Positions 33,206-40,451 of a DNA stretch of 40,605 nt are shown piece by piece (the stretch's first letter is position 1; each line of letters opens with the position of its first letter). The position numbers and the translations under genes were made by a program. Source of the stretch: a virus. The notes below the pieces were generated by a model that saw only the letters and a program-made list of their open reading frames with translations, made no database searches and was not told the origin of the DNA. The stretch covers positions 1 through 40,605 of the IMG/VR virus record IMGVR_UViG_3300032213_003470; one strand, given 5' to 3'.

Positions 33206-33784
33206 ATGAAAGTACCTAAGAAATATCTCACCAAAAATCCCCGAATAATGAAAAGGGAGATTAAAGATAATAAGGATAAGGCTGATAATGATCCCTCAGC
33301 ATACACTGAATGGGATGCAGATTATAAATCAGGAAAGGCAGGCAAAGGTAAAAAAGTTGGCACAAAAACTAGCCAATACACAAATAAATACAAGAAAATG
33401 TTTGGAGAAAATAAAAACAGCAAAATATTAGGTTTTGAAGGATTCAATGAAGCAGTAGAGATTGCAACCTGGGAGGTTTTTAATGAACTAAAAGAGGAGC
33501 ATAACCTGGACAATCTTAATGAGGGTGTAGATTCTGTTTCTAGCCCAGTAAATAAAGCACTTAAAAAGAAATCCGAAAAAACTAGATTCCCATTAGGTAT
33601 TTTAAAAAAAGTGTGGAAAAGAGGATATGCTGCTTGGAAAATAGGACATATACCAGGAACTAATCCTCAACAATGGGCAATGGCTAGGGTTAACTCGTTT
33701 GTTACAGGGGGTAAGACATCTAAAATGGGAGATAAGGCACTTTACAAGCAGGCAAAAGCTAACTTAAGAAAGAAAAAGAAATAA
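33206..33784 (+). CDS. DUF5824-type phage protein
   Basis: The product is 192 aa from the ATG at 33206 (MKVPKKYLTKNPRIMKREIK). The frame is open upstream to a TTG at 33092 and an ATG at 33128, but the extra part is aromatic and unlike the rest. Residues ~115-185 hold the diagnostic block: NKALKKKSEKTRFPLGILKK, VWKRGYAAWKIGHIPGTNPQ, then QWAMARVNSFVTGGK. It matches a domain common in T4-like phages (annotated DUF5824), of unknown function. Residues 30-70 (SAYTEWDADYKSGKAGKGKK, then a short TSQYTNKYKKMFGE) are a second small conserved-looking unit. The protein is very basic, so it may bind DNA or RNA. It overlaps the next small gene by one base (TAATG). Confidence 0.7.
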   Translation: MKVPKKYLTKNPRIMKREIKDNKDKADNDPSAYTEWDADYKSGKAGKGKKVGTKTSQYTNKYKKMFGENKNSKILGFEGFNEAVEIATWEVFNELKEEHNLDNLNEGVDSVSSPVNKALKKKSEKTRFPLGILKKVWKRGYAAWKIGHIPGTNPQQWAMARVNSFVTGGKTSKMGDKALYKQAKANLRKKKK

Positions 33785-34017
33785 TGGAAAAATACGGATA
33801 TAAAAATATTTCATCTAGGGATGAGTTTGAACAGGCGTCTTCGAAAGAAGGACATCACGATTTTTCTTATAATTCAGGAAATCATATCACACATCAAGGA
33901 TTTATTAATTGGGGTGAACAAAAAGATTGGGGTGTACCTGGACAATCAATATACACTGTTAAAACAGTAGAAGATCTTTTAAAAGCCAATGAAATCGTAT
34001 CAAACACTAATCACTAA
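33784..34017 (+). CDS. Small unknown protein coupled to the DUF5824 gene
   Basis: The 77-aa product (MEKYGYKNISSRDEFEQASS) is His- and Gly-containing, with HHDFSYNSGNHITHQGFINW near the middle and a short C-terminal helix (TVEDLLKANEIV). I do not recognise it. It starts within the stop codon of the DUF5824 gene (TAATG), so the two are probably translated together. Its own stop overlaps the stop of the convergent gmd gene, inside a short inverted repeat. The clustered histidines could bind a metal, but this is speculative. Confidence 0.55.
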   Translation: MEKYGYKNISSRDEFEQASSKEGHHDFSYNSGNHITHQGFINWGEQKDWGVPGQSIYTVKTVEDLLKANEIVSNTNH

Positions 34018-34030
34018 TCCTTTAGTGATT
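34009..34030. terminator. Inverted repeat at the convergent stop codons; possible bidirectional terminator
   Basis: AATCACTAA (34009-34017) and TTAGTGATT (34022-34030) form a perfect 9-bp stem with a 4-base loop (TCCT). Both stop codons, TAA of the plus-strand gene and TAG of gmd, lie in the left arm. The stem has only two G-C pairs and there is no T-run on either side. It is therefore a weak candidate for intrinsic termination and might instead affect RNA stability. Confidence 0.4.
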
Positions 34031-35021
34031 CTGCTATCATCTCATCAAATATTTCTGACAGAGATAGTTTTGGTTCCCATCCTAATACTTTTTTAGCTTT
34101 AGATGCATTACCCTGTAGAAGTTCAACTTCTGCTGGTCTATAATATTTAGGATCTATTCCTATAATAATTCTTCCAGATAATTTATCAATTGCAATTTCT
34201 CTTTCTCCCCCATCTTTCCAATCTATATCTATATCTAGTTTTTGACAAACCATGTCGACCATTTCTTTAATAGAGTAGGTCTTACCTGTCGCTAGTACAA
34301 AATCTTCTGGAGATTCTAGTTGAAGCATTCCCCACATACCCTCAACGTATTCTTTTGCGTGTCCTATATCTCTTCTAGCAGAAAGATTACCTAATGTTAG
34401 TATATCAACCTTTCCTTTTTTAATCTGACATAAGGAATCTATAATTTTCTTCTCCACAAAGTTTTCGCCTCTTCTTGGAGATGTGTGGTTAAAAAGAATT
34501 CCATTACATGCAAATAAATTATAAGATTCCCTATAGTTTTTAACAATCCAATATCCATATAGTTTTGCAACTCCGTATGGAGATCTTGGATAAAATGGGG
34601 TATTTTCAGTTTGTGGGGTTTCCTGGACTTTCCCATAAAGCTCAGATGTTGATGCTTGGTATAATTTAGAATTTGGTGAATGAACCCTAATTGCTTCTAG
34701 AACGTTTAATGTACCCATAGCATCTACTTGTCCGGTATAGTTTGGAATTTCAAAAGAAATTTTTACATGACTCTGAGCAGCTAAATTATAAATCTCATCA
34801 GGCTTTAATTCAGAAATTACATGAGATACACTTCCAGGATCAGTTAGATCCATATAGTGTCTCTTGAAATTTGAATGTTCTCTAAAGTGTTCTATTCTTC
34901 CAGAATTAAAAGAAGAAGATCTTCTAATTGTTCCATGAACCATATACCCCTTTTCTAAAAGAAGTTCTGCTAAATAAGATCCATCTTGTCCGTTTACTCC
35001 GGTAATTAATGCTGTTTTCAT
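34014..35021 (-). CDS. gmd: GDP-mannose 4,6-dehydratase
   Basis: The 335-aa extended-SDR enzyme converts GDP-D-mannose to GDP-4-keto-6-deoxymannose, the first step to GDP-L-fucose. NAD(P)-binding GVNGQDG is at residues 8-14. It is followed by the family-typical GTIRRSSSFNSGRIEHF. The active-site region includes STSELYG (124-130) and YGVAK with Tyr149 and Lys153. FNHTSPRRGENFVEKKI is also characteristic, so substrate identity is firm. It overlaps fcl by four bases (ATGA), so both are made from one message. It is the last gene of the cassette and converges on the plus-strand pair. Length is near the bacterial norm (about 345-370 aa). Confidence 0.95.
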   Translation of the reverse strand: MKTALITGVNGQDGSYLAELLLEKGYMVHGTIRRSSSFNSGRIEHFREHSNFKRHYMDLTDPGSVSHVISELKPDEIYNLAAQSHVKISFEIPNYTGQVDAMGTLNVLEAIRVHSPNSKLYQASTSELYGKVQETPQTENTPFYPRSPYGVAKLYGYWIVKNYRESYNLFACNGILFNHTSPRRGENFVEKKIIDSLCQIKKGKVDILTLGNLSARRDIGHAKEYVEGMWGMLQLESPEDFVLATGKTYSIKEMVDMVCQKLDIDIDWKDGGEREIAIDKLSGRIIIGIDPKYYRPAEVELLQGNASKAKKVLGWEPKLSLSEIFDEMIAESLKD

Positions 35022-35953
35022 TTTCTAACTTTATCTTTATTGTCCCAATACCATTTTACGGTTTCTGCTATTCCCTTTTCTATTGTCATTTTAGGTTTCC
35101 ATCCTAAAGATTCAATTTTAGAATTGTCCATTACCTTTCTGGGTGTTCCGTCTAATCCCTCAGTATCAAAAAGAATATCTCCTTTATAGTCTATAGCATG
35201 AGCAACTATATTTGCTAATTCTTTTATTGAAATCTCTGATCCACTTCCCACGTTAATTAAGCCATCATTTCCTTTATAATTTTCTAGCATGAATATTACA
35301 GCTTCTGCTAGATCTTCCACATAAAGAAATTCTCTAAGGGGTCTTCCTGTTCCGAGTAGTTTAAGCGTTGGTTGATTGTTGTCTCTAGCGCTTTCAATTT
35401 TTCTAATCATTCCCGGAATAACATGGGAAGCTTCTAGATCAAAATTATCACCCGGACCATAAAGATTACACGGCATTAAAGAATAGTAATTCTTTCCATA
35501 TTGTTCTTTGATCGAATCACATAATTGAATCCCAGCAATCTTTGCCAAGGCATATGATTTATTTGTCTTCTCCAAAGGACCAGTTAAAAGATATTCTTCC
35601 TTAATTGGTTGTGGACATTCTCTCGGATAAATGCAAGAAGATCCTAGAAATATAAGATTTTTGACATCACTCTTTAAAGCAGACATTATAATATTATTCT
35701 GAATTGTGAGATTCTCGTGCAAGAATTCTGTAGGGTATGTTGAATTAGCAACTATTCCTCCAACTCTAGCAGCTGCAATGATTACATATTCCATTTTATT
35801 TTCAAAGAACCAATCTAGGACCTTTTCCTGATCAAAAAGATCTAGCTCCTTTCTCGAAGGAGCATAAACCTTATATTTTTCGGCGTCTATTTTTTTAAGA
35901 ATGTTAGAACCAACTAATCCTGTTGATCCAAATATTGCAATATTTTTTTTCAT
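35018..35953 (-). CDS. fcl: GDP-L-fucose synthase
   Basis: The 311-aa epimerase-reductase turns GDP-4-keto-6-deoxymannose, the Gmd product, into GDP-L-fucose using NADPH. It has the GSTGLVG nucleotide motif at residues 9-15 and AAARVGGIVANSTYP (60-74), characteristic of the family. SSCIYP lies at 105-110 and the catalytic pair Tyr134/Lys138 sits in KSYALAK. MPCNLYGPGDNF and ASHVIPGMIRK also match GDP-fucose synthases closely. It overlaps gmd by four bases and follows a glycosyltransferase gene by 10 bases. GATATATGA sits just at its start but overlaps the ATG. The full two-step pathway from GDP-mannose is thus encoded here. Confidence 0.95.
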   Translation of the reverse strand: MKKNIAIFGSTGLVGSNILKKIDAEKYKVYAPSRKELDLFDQEKVLDWFFENKMEYVIIAAARVGGIVANSTYPTEFLHENLTIQNNIIMSALKSDVKNLIFLGSSCIYPRECPQPIKEEYLLTGPLEKTNKSYALAKIAGIQLCDSIKEQYGKNYYSLMPCNLYGPGDNFDLEASHVIPGMIRKIESARDNNQPTLKLLGTGRPLREFLYVEDLAEAVIFMLENYKGNDGLINVGSGSEISIKELANIVAHAIDYKGDILFDTEGLDGTPRKVMDNSKIESLGWKPKMTIEKGIAETVKWYWDNKDKVRK

Positions 35954-35963
35954 ATATCATTGA

Positions 35964-36593
35964 TTATTCTCTTTCTGGTTTTTCTCCCCTATTTTCTCCT
36001 GCTCTTTGAAAATGATATGCAAAAGAATTAACAACAGCAAATGTTGATCCTGCTGCTATACACTTCTCTCTAAACTCAGAATCATTCGGGTGAGGAAATG
36101 TCTTCGAGAAGTCAAAACCACCCATTTTAATGTACCATTCTTTCTTCCAAACTGAAGGAGAGTACCAGCAAAATCCTTCTCTTATTGATGGGCGATCTTT
36201 AGAATATTCTTCCACCCATTTTTCAAATTCTGATCTATTGAAAGAATTTGCGGTTCTTCCAAAATCTTGATGGATGTTAGTTGCAGCCACTCCTATGGCT
36301 CCACATTCAATTAATTCGAGTCCTAACCAATCTGCATCATCTTTGTGTTTGATAATATTATCCATGAATTTTGGAGCATATGTTATATCTGAATTATCCC
36401 ATAGAACCAGGTCATATTTAGCTCTTCTCATCATCCAATCCCATGATTCATAAACTAAATCAGGTCTTCCTGTGTTGGATAAAACCATAACCTCATAGGG
36501 GTAAGTGGAATTCTCTTCTAACATTTTTAATTTCAATTGGAGAACCGCATCATTCTCTTTGTTCATAGCGTGGGGAAAAACTATACTAATCAT
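35964..36593 (-). CDS. Family 2-like glycosyltransferase
   Basis: The 209-aa protein is a compact GT-A type transferase. It starts with MISIVFPHAMNKENDAVLQL in place of the usual strand-loop-helix. Middle features are YPYEVMVLSNTG and YDLVLWDNSDITYAPKFMDN, where DNSD (66-69) may serve as the DxD-like metal and NDP-sugar site. Later it has MGGFDFSKTFPHPNDSEFRE, with Asp171 in the place of the typical ED general base. It ends in an aromatic and charged tail (FAYHFQRAGENRGEKPERE). It lacks membrane segments. It overlaps the epimerase gene by four bases and precedes fcl, so it may use GDP-fucose or the product of the neighbouring epimerase. The acceptor is unknown. Confidence 0.75.
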   Translation of the reverse strand: MISIVFPHAMNKENDAVLQLKLKMLEENSTYPYEVMVLSNTGRPDLVYESWDWMMRRAKYDLVLWDNSDITYAPKFMDNIIKHKDDADWLGLELIECGAIGVAATNIHQDFGRTANSFNRSEFEKWVEEYSKDRPSIREGFCWYSPSVWKKEWYIKMGGFDFSKTFPHPNDSEFREKCIAAGSTFAVVNSFAYHFQRAGENRGEKPERE

Positions 36594-37624
36594 ATCATTT
36601 CTTTTATTATTTTTCTTAGGTCATATTTTTGAATCCAATTTGGATAATCATTTCTAAATTTTGTCTTATCACTAATATACCAAATATGGTCGCCTTCTCT
36701 TGGGGTTTCAAGTAATTCATAGTCTACTCTTTTACCTGATATTTCATGAATTAATTCAATAGCTTCTAGAATTGAGCAGTTTGAAAGATTTCCTCCTCCT
36801 ATATTATAGACTTCACCGGGATTAGGATTTTTATAAAATTCATAAAAGGCGGAGACAACATCACTAGAGTGTATGTTATCTCTAACTTGTTTTCCTTTGT
36901 ATCCATTAATGTAATATTTTTCTCCTGTCATTGCACATTTTACTAGATAAGATAAAAATCCATGAGCCTTAACACCTGAATGATTTTGTCCAGTTAAGCA
37001 TCCACCTCTGAATGTGCCAGTTTTTAATCCAAAGTATTTTCCATATTCCTGTGTTATTAAATCCCCGTAAGCTTTTGATACACCAAATAAAGAATGCTTA
37101 CATTGATCTATTGATAGGTTTTCGTTAATTCCTTTTTCTATAAAATCAGAATTAACCGGATTAAATCTAGAATTAGATTCTGTGTATTCTGTTATAGTAT
37201 TAGGTAAATCTCCATAAACTTTATTGGTAGAAGTAAAGATAAAAACTACCTCTGGAAAATAATTTCTTGTTATTTCTAGCATGTTTAAGGTACCAAGTGC
37301 ATTTGCATTAAAATCTGCAAACGGATTTGTTGCTGCCCAATCATGAGAAGGTTGAGCAGCTGTATGAATAATCATCTTTAAATCTTTAATGCTGGATAAA
37401 CTAGTCTGTAGATCTTGATAAGATGAAATATTAATTGAAAGATGCTGGTAATTTTTAAGTTCTTTTAATTGAGAAAGCATCCCATTTGTACTTGCTTCTT
37501 TTCCAAAAAATTTAGCTCGAGAATCATCATCAATTCCAATTATTTTAAATCCTTGTGTATGAAAGAATTTAACAGCTTCACTTCCAATTAATCCACAGGA
37601 TCCGGTTATAATTACAGTTTCCAT
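36590..37624 (-). CDS. NAD-dependent sugar epimerase, CDP-paratose 2-epimerase-like
   Basis: The 344-aa extended SDR has GSCGLIG at residues 8-14 for NAD binding. Its sequence follows the CDP-paratose (CDP-tyvelose) 2-epimerase-like group: HTAAQPSHDWAATNPFADFN (87-106), STNKVYGDLPN, FRGGCLTGQNHSGVKAHGFL, and GYKGKQVRDNIHSSDV. The YxxxK active-site position reads FGVSK with Phe180 and Lys184, so the usual catalytic Tyr is Phe. As I remember it, this Phe form also occurs in related proteins, so it may be typical of the subgroup. Substrate is thus uncertain, and it need not be a CDP-sugar. It overlaps the GT2-like gene downstream (ATGA) and starts 2 bases after the methyltransferase stop. Confidence 0.8.
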   Translation of the reverse strand: METVIITGSCGLIGSEAVKFFHTQGFKIIGIDDDSRAKFFGKEASTNGMLSQLKELKNYQHLSINISSYQDLQTSLSSIKDLKMIIHTAAQPSHDWAATNPFADFNANALGTLNMLEITRNYFPEVVFIFTSTNKVYGDLPNTITEYTESNSRFNPVNSDFIEKGINENLSIDQCKHSLFGVSKAYGDLITQEYGKYFGLKTGTFRGGCLTGQNHSGVKAHGFLSYLVKCAMTGEKYYINGYKGKQVRDNIHSSDVVSAFYEFYKNPNPGEVYNIGGGNLSNCSILEAIELIHEISGKRVDYELLETPREGDHIWYISDKTKFRNDYPNWIQKYDLRKIIKEMI

Positions 37625-37626
37625 TT

Positions 37627-38154
37627 TTATATTATTTTAATAATTCCGATTCCACTAGCTATATCCCTATTAGGATCTATAAATTCTATAAATTCATATT
37701 CATTTCTTATTTCATTCCAAAATTGGGAAACCCCTTCACAGTCTCTTTGTCCTAATATGTCGTGAAATGCCATGTATTTACAAAGACCTTTATAATTCAA
37801 ATAATCAGATTTAACTCCTAAATAAGAATGATCTCCGTCTATGAAATAAAGATCACACGGCTTTGCAGTTTTTATTATTTCAGGATCTCTAGAACTTCCG
37901 TGTATTATGGGTAGATCTTTATGAGTATCCCTTGGTTCTAAAGTAATTCCCGTTGTATCAAGTTCAAATTCATCCCTCATAAATCTTAGGAGCTGTCCAG
38001 CAGCACACCCTATCTCTGTGTAGGTTTTAATATTTTTTTCCTTTATAAATTCACAAAGCTTTTCAAGTTCATAAGCATTTTGTTCCAGTCCTCCGTTCGC
38101 ATCATTTCCACCTAAAGCCCAATGGAGAGAATATTTTTTTATTTTATCTTTCAT
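37627..38154 (-). CDS. Class I SAM-dependent methyltransferase
   Basis: The 175-aa protein has motif I TEIGCAAGQ at residues 46-54 (SAM binding) and an acidic loop DLYFIDGDHSYLGVKSDY (101-118), with Asp106, Asp108 and His109 as metal- or substrate-binding candidates. AFHDILGQRDCEG follows at 129-141. This pattern is that of the cephalosporin-hydroxylase/CmcI-like and Methyltransf_24 group, which methylates small molecules or sugars. Placement between a glycosyltransferase and an epimerase in a sugar cassette suggests O-methylation of a glycan residue. It lies 10 bases after the GT-B gene and 2 bases before the epimerase start. The N-terminal GGNDANGGLEQNAYELE is typical of sugar-cluster methyltransferases. 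Confidence 0.75.
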   Translation of the reverse strand: MKDKIKKYSLHWALGGNDANGGLEQNAYELEKLCEFIKEKNIKTYTEIGCAAGQLLRFMRDEFELDTTGITLEPRDTHKDLPIIHGSSRDPEIIKTAKPCDLYFIDGDHSYLGVKSDYLNYKGLCKYMAFHDILGQRDCEGVSQFWNEIRNEYEFIEFIDPNRDIASGIGIIKII

Positions 38155-38164
38155 GATTTAGCTT

Positions 38165-39079
38165 TTATATTTTATTTAAAATTTCATTATACTTATAGGC
38201 AAAATTAGCATTTAGATAATTTTCCCTAACATATGTATTTCCGCTTTTAGCAATTTTATTTCTTATGTCTGGGTTTCTTTTTAAAAATTCAATTACATCC
38301 AATAATTCATAATTTGTTTTATAATAAACGCAATGCTCCCAATTAATAAAGAATTCCTCTATACCAGGAAAATATTTCATCAATACACATGAGCCTGATG
38401 CTAGCGCTATTAAGTTACGGTGAGTAAAATACCCATCTATATCATTTCTATTATTATGTGCAATAGTTAAATATGATGAATTATATAAGTCTGGAACATT
38501 TGAGAAATCTATTCCCCCCTTTGCTGAATTACTCTCATATGGGAATGATCCATAATACTCTAATTCAGGAGTATATTTCCCAATAAATTTTACGAGAGAT
38601 ATTCTTTCTTCACCCCCTGGAAAATGCTCATAAACATTGCCAACAAATACTATTCTTCCAGAAGATATCTCCTTTACATCTCTAATCTGCCTATCATCAA
38701 ATACCTCAAAAAGATATTCACAAGGTGTATTAAGGATTCGAGAAAAAGATTTTAATTGTTCTCCTTTAAATGGAAATAAATAGAGATTTGCAACATCAAT
38801 CATGCTCATTGCCTCGGGTAAAGGTGCATATCTAACGTCACCTACCCATATGGTAAAAAAAGCATTAGTTGATTTTTTAAGCAAATGACATTCTTCAATC
38901 GAAATGGCATTACCGTGCATATAAACAAGGTCCGGATTAAATAAAGTAGATTCCTCCATATTTTTAAAAACACGAGCTTCAAATTGGGTATTAAATCCAG
39001 ATAACATGGAGTTAAATATTGAATCACTCTCAGCATGTCTACAATAATCTAAAGGAATGTATAAAAGCTTTTTTCTCAT
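38165..39079 (-). CDS. GT-B-type glycosyltransferase (CgeB/group 1-like)
   Basis: The 304-aa protein appears to be a GT-B glycosyltransferase. The N-terminal half (KLLYIPLDYCRHAESDS, LVYMHGNAISIEECHLL, FFTIWVGDVRYAPLPE) is a Rossmann-like domain. The C-terminal half has the CgeB/YkvP-like signature: RIVFVGNVYEHFPGGEERIS, YNSSYLTIAHNNRNDIDGYF, THRNLIALASGSCVLMKYFP and NPDIRNKIAKSGNTYVRENY. The last two correspond to the nucleotide-sugar binding E/G-x-x-A-x-G and the terminal repeat-like region of group 1 transferases. It has no membrane segment. It overlaps the upstream transferase by four bases (ATGA). Substrate and linkage cannot be told from the sequence. Confidence 0.8.
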   Translation of the reverse strand: MRKKLLYIPLDYCRHAESDSIFNSMLSGFNTQFEARVFKNMEESTLFNPDLVYMHGNAISIEECHLLKKSTNAFFTIWVGDVRYAPLPEAMSMIDVANLYLFPFKGEQLKSFSRILNTPCEYLFEVFDDRQIRDVKEISSGRIVFVGNVYEHFPGGEERISLVKFIGKYTPELEYYGSFPYESNSAKGGIDFSNVPDLYNSSYLTIAHNNRNDIDGYFTHRNLIALASGSCVLMKYFPGIEEFFINWEHCVYYKTNYELLDVIEFLKRNPDIRNKIAKSGNTYVRENYLNANFAYKYNEILNKI

Positions 39080-39804
39080 GAAATTATTTCTTTATTAAAA
39101 TTTGGATGTGATTTTAGAATATCAGGAAGAGTGTTTTTATCAAAGTGTTTAGCTTCTGGCCAAACGCCACATGTGGGATGTAAATCTAATTTTCCAGGTT
39201 CCCATGCATAATACGTATTTTCTAACCATCCTTCTTTAAGTTCATTCTTGTGTCCGTGAATATCAAATTTGTAATCCATTATTTTTTTAGATTGAGCATA
39301 TCCGAAATGGTAAATCGTGCCATTAATAGGAACCTCCAGGTTGTTTTTGCTTTTTAGATTGAAGATCCTAGCAGGTTCGAAGCCATCTTGACATGCCCAA
39401 TTAAATGATTTCCAAAAATGGACAAAGCCAGAAATATTTCTTCTCCAAGCTTCCCCGTCATAAGTTTCTTTAATACATTTTTCTAAAGAAGTAGGCTCCC
39501 AAACTTCATCTGTGTCTAGAGTTAGCATGATATCATACTCAGATGCATTGGTGAATGCCAAAGATCTGTGATTTCCTTCATTACCAGCATCTACAGTCAC
39601 CCATTCTATTTTATCCGAAGATCCAAATGCTATCTCTTTTAATTCATCTTCAGTCTCCGGGCATTGCTTTTCTGTACCGTGGCCATAACTGGGTTTAGGC
39701 GTATAAAGAATTAAGATTTTATCAACCTGTTCATCTATTGATTTAATAGATGCATTAAAATACTCAGCTCCATAGTGAACTGGATAATATGCCATTACTT
39801 TCAT
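39076..39804 (-). CDS. Glycosyltransferase, GT2-like, with DxD motif
   Basis: The 242-aa protein starts MKVMAYYPVHYGAEYFNASI and has NASIKSIDEQVDKILILYTP, the opening strand-helix-strand of GT-A transferases. LTLDTDEVWEP at residues 94-104 holds the DxD motif (Asp97, Asp99) for Mn/NDP-sugar. AWRRNISGFVHFWKSFNWAC and FEPARIFNLKSKNNL are typical of GT2-like enzymes that glycosylate small acceptors. There is no C-terminal membrane segment, unlike host lipid-linked sugar transferases. It overlaps the next and previous genes by four bases (ATGA on both sides), so it is part of a coupled group of transferases. Confidence 0.75.
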   Translation of the reverse strand: MKVMAYYPVHYGAEYFNASIKSIDEQVDKILILYTPKPSYGHGTEKQCPETEDELKEIAFGSSDKIEWVTVDAGNEGNHRSLAFTNASEYDIMLTLDTDEVWEPTSLEKCIKETYDGEAWRRNISGFVHFWKSFNWACQDGFEPARIFNLKSKNNLEVPINGTIYHFGYAQSKKIMDYKFDIHGHKNELKEGWLENTYYAWEPGKLDLHPTCGVWPEAKHFDKNTLPDILKSHPNFNKEIIS

Positions 39805-40451
39805 TGTTGTATCATTTTTATTGCATCATCTAATAAATGCTTGGCATGAAATCCAAAGCATGTATCTAAACGATGTTCACTGTCTAAATTATTCTCAATC
39901 GAAAAAAGTCGAGCAATTTCTAGGGGAGCAATTTTTAATCCTTCATCTTCTATATCTTTTCTTTTAGCAGAAATTATATAGGTGTCTTCATTCTCGGTGG
40001 TATGCCCGGTAAATGTTTTAGTAAATTCTAAAAGTCTTTTACTTCTTAAAGAAAAGCCACCATTTCCTACTTGTTGCCCCTCTACCGGCCAACCCATAGA
40101 AAGAGGCCATGGAGATCCTATATAATCATATTCATAAAAAGAATCATTCCATAAACTAGGATTAAGAATAAATCCATCATCTTGAAAAATAAGACAAAAT
40201 TCAGAATTAACCCAATCTGATAAATGATGTAAACAGAATCTTGAATAATCAGATATTCCAAATTCTTTTATTCTTGTATGAGAAACCCCTTTAATCCCTG
40301 GATTATATGTGGATATCATTTGTATAGATGCAAATTCCACATTTGCCAGAAAGAAATTAAGAATAACACTATACCTCTCATACCTTTCTTTATCATGGGG
40401 TCTTCCGTCTATACAAACTGCAGTTATTTTTTTTAAATCTATTTTACTCAT
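39801..40451 (-). CDS. Glycosyltransferase-like protein, DUF5672 family
   Basis: The 216-aa protein matches the DUF5672 type, found in sugar clusters and thought to be glycosyltransferases. Key parts are LIFQDDGFILNPSLWND (88-104), with the acidic pair Asp91-Asp92, and YDYIGSPWPL (109-118). VGNGGFSLRS (128-137) is the most diagnostic block. After these, TENEDTYIISAKRKDIEDEG resembles the acidic ED loop used as base in GT-A enzymes. The final part is FGFHAKHLLDDAIKMI. It is short and soluble. It overlaps the upstream gene by three bases (ATGA type) and the downstream transferase by four. Confidence 0.8.
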   Translation of the reverse strand: MSKIDLKKITAVCIDGRPHDKERYERYSVILNFFLANVEFASIQMISTYNPGIKGVSHTRIKEFGISDYSRFCLHHLSDWVNSEFCLIFQDDGFILNPSLWNDSFYEYDYIGSPWPLSMGWPVEGQQVGNGGFSLRSKRLLEFTKTFTGHTTENEDTYIISAKRKDIEDEGLKIAPLEIARLFSIENNLDSEHRLDTCFGFHAKHLLDDAIKMIQQ

